In this document: positions 58,621 through 64,000 of the stretch, piece after piece
Layout: each line of letters starts with the position of its first letter
How positions within the stretch are numbered: the stretch's first letter is position 1
Assembly (NCBI GenBank): GCA_024760905.1
Contig: CM045729.1
Location: forward strand, 9,973,580-10,037,579
Origin: Plotosus lineatus
Taxonomy: Eukaryota; Chordata; Actinopteri; Siluriformes; Plotosidae
Reading direction: 5' to 3'
Length of the DNA stretch: 64,000 bases
Program-made: the position numbers and the translations under genes
Notes under the pieces: generated by a model
What the model saw: the letters and a program-made list of their open reading frames with translations, nothing else
Database searches by the model: none
Told to the model about the DNA's origin: nothing

Positions 58621-58795
58621 GAAAAAGAGGTGTGTCAGTGGTGGGTGGAGCTCACCTGACAACCATCATAGCAGAGGAGGCAGCGCGGCGGATGGGTGTA
58701 GACAGGTGCTGTAGCTGCCTCTTCAGGATCGGCACAACGTCACTGGCCAGCGCGGTACGAGCGTCCTGTCTGACACAGGAGCGCAGCGTATACAG

Positions 58796-60565
58796 CGGGG
58801 GTCGCCAACCCGCGGCTCTAGAGCCGCATGCGGCTCTTTAGCGCTGCCCTAGTGGCTCCCTGGAGCTTTTTCAAAAATGTTTGAAAATGGAAAAAGATGG
58901 GGGAGGGAAATATATTTTTTGTTTTAATATGGTTTCTGTAGGAGGACAAACATGACACAAACATTCTTAACGTTTTCCAATGCTGTAAAAATGTGTAGAA
59001 TAAATATTACATTTCAACATTTCTGTCAACGAAGATTTGCGTCATAGCCTGCGACACACGTTTCTATCAGCAGGGCGGGATGCCAGGCGGGGAAACACTG
59101 CACTGCAAATGCTGGAAGCTGTTTTGTCATTCGAGCGCAAGCTGACTGTCTTTGCCAGAGATGTACAGCGAGGCACGCTCTCCCACTTCCCCTCCCTGAG
59201 AGAATTCAAAGAAGCCCATCACGATCACACACTCAACAGTGATTATTTACAAGGTGCGATCGTTGAAATGCAAACTGCATTTGGGAGCAGATTTTGCGAG
59301 TTCCGAAAGGAAAAAATGACACTGTCTTTCCCTGTCACACCCCTGGAGATTGACCCGTCCTTGTTGAGCACATTTCCAGGAGTAAATCAAGCTGACCTTG
59401 AAATGGAAATGGCTGATATAGCCGACAAAGATTTATGGGTGTCCAAATTCAAACGTCTGACAGCCGAGCTTGAAGACGTCACTCGCCAGAAAGCCCAGCT
59501 TGCCCAAAGCCACAAATGGAGCGAAATTGAAAGCCTCCCAACACCCGAGAAACTTGTCTATGACACATGGAATGCTCTTCCTGACAGTTATAGGAACATG
59601 AAGACATATGCATTTGGAGTATTATCCATCTTTGGATCAACATACCTGTGCGAGCAGATTTTCTCAAACATGAACTACATCAAATCAAAATATCGCACCC
59701 GCCTCACAGATGAGAGCTTTTGCAGTCCTGTGTCAAGATTAAAGTTACATCTTACATGCCCGATGTTGAGAAGCTGACCAGTGATGTCCGAAAACAGAAG
59801 TCACATTAAACGGGGAAGAACACAATCCTGTCATAGGCACATATTTCGTAACAAAGTGGCTGTTTTTATAAAGTGATTTCTGATTTTCGTCAGTATATAT
59901 TTGGAATGACACTTAGGGATATTATTGTGTTTTGTTGCTCAGGTCCCAGGATAGCTGCGTTGGTTGCGTGTCAAAAGAGAAGAGGATGCTGCTGCGTTTT
60001 ACCCTTGCACTGACTTGCTTAGCATTTGCACAGAAATCAAACTTAAACTGTATTAATTTGATTTTATATACTTTACCTTTTCAAAAGGCTGCTGTTTTAT
60101 TTTTATAAATGCAGGCTGCGTTTTATTGCACTCTGTTTGTTGCCCAGATAAGGGGCACGTTATGCACGTTCCATTTTGTTGTCAAAATAAAAATGACCTC
60201 AAAATCGGATTTCTTTATTGTATTTCTTTAATTTCATCAAAGCAATGAAACATAATTCATTAATATTGTAATGAAGTTAAACTCGAGGTGGCATCGTACA
60301 ACAGAGTAGTCACGTGGTGCGTCATTCTCTACAGGATGCGCTGCAGGAAAATAAACATTTAATCATGAAGGCTCATTATGTATTTGTAGCCAACTTAGTC
60401 ATTTTGATAGTAGGCTAATATAGCTAATATAGATACATACAGCATGTGTTGCCTTCATTATAAGGCTTATATAAGGCTTTTAATTTTTTGAGGCTCCAGA
60501 CATATTTGTTTTTTGTTTTTTTGGTCCAATATGGCTCTTTCAACATTTTGGGTTGCCGACCCCTG
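58796..60565 (+). mobile_element. hAT transposon in an RSPH14 exon (unit C)
   Basis: Flanked by GTATACAG at 58788-58795 and 60566-60573, with the same terminal repeats as B. Length 1,770. Confidence 0.88.
59109..59777 (+). CDS. hAT transposase C-terminal fragment (unit C)
   Basis: Same open frame as in B (first ATG at 59109), with the CEQIFSNMNYIKSK dimerisation motif. No N-terminal half. Confidence 0.78.
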   Translation: MLEAVLSFERKLTVFARDVQRGTLSHFPSLREFKEAHHDHTLNSDYLQGAIVEMQTAFGSRFCEFRKEKMTLSFPVTPLEIDPSLLSTFPGVNQADLEMEMADIADKDLWVSKFKRLTAELEDVTRQKAQLAQSHKWSEIESLPTPEKLVYDTWNALPDSYRNMKTYAFGVLSIFGSTYLCEQIFSNMNYIKSKYRTRLTDESFCSPVSRLKLHLTCPMLRS

Positions 60566-61037
60566 GTATACAGGATAAGCTCCCTGATGTCCTTGTACTT
60601 CGTCGGGATCTTCATCACAAGCTTCGGCACCAGACCAAGAGACACCATACACTCCACAGCCGTCGGAATCTCCGACATCATCTTTAACACACGGTGCACG
60701 TTCACACGGCAGGCGATCTCCGGCTCATCCAGAAGCTCCAGCAGAGGCTTGAGGGCATTGCACCGTAGAACCGCGTCCCTGCACACGGATATCTCAGATA
60801 AACACTGGAAATGGGTACCCATGACTCATCGCAGTGTCTCCATGTCTCAAGTGCGTTAATGATAAGATGTTTGGAGCGACTCACCTCCCCACGCTGTGTC
60901 TCACCAGCTGATGAAGCACTTCAGTTGTTTTAGTCCTCACCAAGACGTCGTCGTCCTTCAGCCACACCGGCAGTCTTTCTAAACAACCTGAAAACCATCC
61001 AAGGAAGAAATCAACGCAAGGTCACACCTCGTCAATT

Positions 61038-61200
61038 CCGTAAGGCATTTGGCAGACACCCTTATCCACAGCAACTTACAACTGAGGGTTAAGGGCCTTG
61101 CTCAAGGGCCAAACACTGCCAGCATGTTGCTGCTGGGATTGAACCCCAACCATTGGAACCTTTGGATCAGTAACCCAGAACCTTAACCTTTGTGCCACCA
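61038..61200 (-). mobile_element. tRNA-derived SINE, GGCATTTGGCAGAC type (unit C)
   Basis: Counterpart of 40258-40420. Confidence 0.63.
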
Positions 61201-61232
61201 AATTCACCATGAAGTTTTTACCATAAAACTAA

Positions 61233-61375
61233 GGTCAGGGGTTCAAGCCCCGCTATCACCGGGTTTTCACTGCTGTCCCCCCAGTGCAGCTAAATGGGTT
61301 ATCAAAGGCCGGCCATGTCTCTGACTGTTTATGGATTTTCATGTAAGAGAACCATTGGTTCGTGACTATTAACCC
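61233..61375 (+). mobile_element. RTE-tail SINE family, partial (unit C)
   Basis: Counterpart of 40453-40595. Confidence 0.63.
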
Positions 61376-61807
61376 TGAGATCGCAAGTTTGAATCCAGGT
61401 TAATCCACAGCTGCCTGTGACAGCGAGACCTTGGGAGCCAACTGGCTGAGCTCTCATGGGAGGGAGGGACAGCATACACTCACTTCACTGTCACTCAGAG
61501 CGATCTCCAGCCAATCGTAGGCGTCTGTGAACTCATTCATTAGAGGGGTCGAATAGCGCTTTCCCTCTGAGTGTGTTGGACCGCAACTGAAATACTCAGC
61601 ACAACAGTTCAAACAGAGGCAGGTGGTTAGCATTGTATATCACGGAGGGGGTGTGCGCATGCTTTCACCCCTCCCTGGTCGATGATAGGGAAGGCAATAC
61701 CTGATGGGTGGGAATTGGATACGAATAAATTAGGGAGCAAAATGGGGTGAAATCAAAATAGGATCATCACTGACATTCTCTAAAAGTATGTTCCTCATTC
61801 CTTCATT

Positions 61808-62068
61808 TTCTAACCAGCTTAACAGTAATAAGGGCAACAGAGAGGCTGGCCACCACAGGGCCAACACACACACCGAGGGGTAATTTGGAACCACCAATTA
61901 GACAACTGTGCATATTTTTGGAAAGCAGAAAGACACTGGACAATCTGGAAGAAACCCATGCAAGCATGGGAAGAACATGCAAACACCACGCAGAAACGCC
62001 TGAGCCCAAGAGGCAAACCCAGGACATTCTTGCTGTGAGGTGGACATGCTGACCACTGCTGTGCTGCC
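61808..62068 (-). mobile_element. tRNA-derived SINE, pair copy 1 (unit C)
   Basis: Counterpart of 41028-41288. Two C are missing in the GCCCCGAG run (GCCTGAG). Confidence 0.6.
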
Positions 62069-62079
62069 TATTTTAGCCT

Positions 62080-62392
62080 TAAGTTGCTGAATCCTATTCG
62101 GGTTGCGGATCGATCTCAGCACACACTTGGCCAAGATCGGGTACACCCTGAATAGCTCACCAGACCATCACAGAGCCAACAGATACACAACCACTGACAC
62201 TCACACTCACACCCCGGGGCAATCTGGAACAGAGAGTTAGCCTAATGTGCATGTCTTTGGACTTTGGGAGGAAACCAGAGTACCCAGAGGAAACCCACAC
62301 AAGCACAGGAAGTCCAAACTCCTCAAAGTCTCGGGACTTGAACCCCAGGACCTTCTGGCTTTGAGACAGATGTGCTGATCATTATGCCGTCA
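62080..62392 (-). mobile_element. tRNA-derived SINE, pair copy 2 (unit C)
   Basis: Counterpart of 41301-41613. Confidence 0.6.
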
Positions 62393-62396
62393 CCTC

Positions 62397-63895
62397 CAGT
62401 CGTGTTCAGAATAATCGCAGTGTGATTAAAAAGTGAAAAAAGCTAAAATGCTGATAATCGCTTTTATTTCCCTCCATGCACACAAATGCATCGGGACCAC
62501 GACACTTTCGATTCCAAATCAAAACATGAAGAAAAATACATCAAATTTGTGTTTATTCCTTTAAGGAAACTGAAGAAGTGAATATAAGACTGTTAAAAAA
62601 TATCAGTGTCTGTTTCTTCTCTACAAACTCAAACCTTCAGTGTATAAACTGAAAAATGGTTTAAGTTTTTTTTTGAATCCTGAACTAATTTTAATTTGTA
62701 TAAACAGTTTCTGAGCGCTGCTGCACATCTGGGTTGTGGAGTCACCAACTTCTGTTACCTGTGAGCAGGTGTTCCAGCCCAGGATGACCAGACCGCATTC
62801 TTCTGGATTTCTTGGTTTTGCCTCAGAAGCTGCAGTTCTGATGTCAATCCACAAATTTTCTTTTGGATGAAGGTCTGGGGTTCATACAGCATCAGTCTTG
62901 TTGCTCTGGATCCGAGATGTTTCCGTTTACTGGTGTGTTTGGGGTCATTGTCCTGTTGGAGCAGATTTCAAGAGCATTTCCTGTTCACCATGAGGCAGTA
63001 CGACCTCTTCAGGTGTTCTGATGGATTCAAACTGATCCATGATCCCTGGGATGTGATAAATAGGCCCGACACCGTAGTATGAGAAACATCCCCATATCAC
63101 GGTGCTGGTGCCACCAGGCTTCACTGTCCTCATAGTGTACTGTGGCTTGAATTCAGTGCTTGGTGTCATCTAGGGGCCACGAGGACCAAAAAGAATAATC
63201 TTACTTTCATCAGTCCACAGAATGTCGCTCCGGTTCTCTTTATTCCAGTCAATGTGCTCTTTGGTGAATTGGAACCTCTTCACGTCTTTTTTTCAGCAGT
63301 GGGACGTTGCGGGGCTTCCTGCCGATAGCTGGATTTCACATAGGCGATTTCTAACTGTAACAGGACTCACAGGTCATTTTAGACCTTCTCTGATCTTCCT
63401 GGAGCTGATTGGTCGCTGAGTCATTGCCATTTTAGTTCTTTTATCCATTCAAATGTTTTTTCTTCCACAGCTTTCAGGGTTTGGTGCCATTTTAAATAAT
63501 TTGGATCACTTTATCTGAGCAGCCGAACATTCTCTGCTCTTTAAGTTTTCATCTCTCCAATCAACTTTTTAATCAAGGTCCGCTGTTCTTCTGAACAATG
63601 TCTTATGAACAATGTCTGGAACGACCCATTTTGCTCAGAATTTCTGAGAGGAATGTTTATAACCAGCAGGTACATTTCCCGCCTTCCGTCCTGAAATAAT
63701 GACAATGATTGGCTCCTGTTTTTTAAAGAATGAATGACATCACCGATTGAACTCCATACTGATATTATTTTGAACACGCCCCTTTCAATTAGTGATTCAA
63801 TTACACATAATCAGCAGCATGCGGGTCAGGACTGTTGGTTCTGTTGGATTCTATTACTCTACTACACCTGACTGATATTATTTTGAACACGACTG
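62397..63895 (-). mobile_element. Decayed Tc1/mariner transposon (unit C)
   Basis: Same ends and transposase fragments as in A and B. The T tract near 63288 and the GGGACG that follows match A, while CGATTTCTAACTG nearby matches B. Confidence 0.82.
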
Positions 63896-64000
63896 TAGTT
63901 CATTACGAAGAAACTCTTCTGAATGATGTCACAGCTTTATGTTTGTCTGTTATAACGCACTGACACTGGAGACTCCTTCCATTATTCGGAAGAAGAGTCG
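63896..64000. other. Window end inside unit C
   Basis: Counterpart of 22295-22399. The window stops at the first copy of the 45-base duplication. Confidence 0.6.

Larger units (their letters stand above)
57275..60987 (-). pseudogene. RSPH14 relic, last four exons, split by a hAT element (unit C)
   Basis: Exons are 60987-60885, 60778-60566 joined after the transposon to 58795-58656, 57837-57701 and 57546 onward. After removing the hAT and one target copy, the interrupted exon is 345 bases and stays in frame throughout, encoding CVRQDARTALASDVVPILKR between LILYT and QLQHLSTP. This is the cleanest copy. The last exon has a substitution cluster (57289-57400) that changes ARLNHPAS to THHNHPAS and removes the stop at about 57308, extending the frame by 15 codons to 57275. 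Upstream exons are missing. Confidence 0.8.
44883..64000. repeat. Tandem segmental duplication, unit C (cut by window end)
   Basis: This is the third copy. The last base of the window corresponds to about 43219 in B and 22399 in A, so roughly the last 1.7 kb of the unit lies outside. C mostly shares the B state, but at some sites it matches A instead: TRIM exon 4 length, and the T tract and adjoining base near 63288-63304. That points to mosaic ancestry or base-calling error in B. Confidence 0.92.

Overview
The window looks like teleost nuclear DNA. It has spliced genes on the minus strand, a very high load of fish-type transposable elements (RTE-clade LINEs, tRNA-derived SINEs, Tc1/mariner, hAT, Ty3/gypsy), long TG, AG and TA microsatellites, and no bacterial operon structure. 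The SINE types would fit an otophysan such as a catfish, but that is only a guess from familiarity with the repeats.

The dominant feature is a head-to-tail direct repeat of about 20.8 kb. Unit A is 1-24063, unit B is 24064-44882 and unit C is 44883-64000; C is cut by the window end. A is longer mainly because it alone carries a nearly full-length RTE LINE (about 1808-4937). B and C are far more alike than either is to A, so either B/C is a recent duplication or one of them is a haplotype placed twice by the assembler.

Each unit has the same order. (1) A six-exon TRIM E3 ligase gene (RING, B-box, coiled coil, PRY-SPRY) on the minus strand, with an ISRE-like motif 40-56 bases upstream of its ATG. 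The frame is open in A and C and is broken by two homopolymer indels in B. (2) A belt of RTE fragments, a Tc1 transposase tail, RTE-tailed SINEs and TA-tract modules. (3) A Ty3/gypsy element with gag, protease, RNase H and integrase but with the reverse-transcriptase core deleted in every unit. (4) The last four exons of an armadillo-repeat gene that I identify as RSPH14 (radial spoke head 14) on the minus strand. Its largest exon is split in all three units by a hAT transposon with an 8-bp target duplication. (5) Several SINEs and a decayed Tc1/mariner element on the minus strand.

The TRIM gene is the only locus here likely to make a host protein. The RSPH14 piece lacks its 5' exons and is interrupted, so it is a gene relic carried along by the amplification. 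In unit A a block of about 3.5 kb (15370-18880) is full of scattered small, mainly inserted, differences from B and C, although its flanks match cleanly. That looks like poorly polished long-read sequence rather than biology, so frame breaks in that block should not be trusted.
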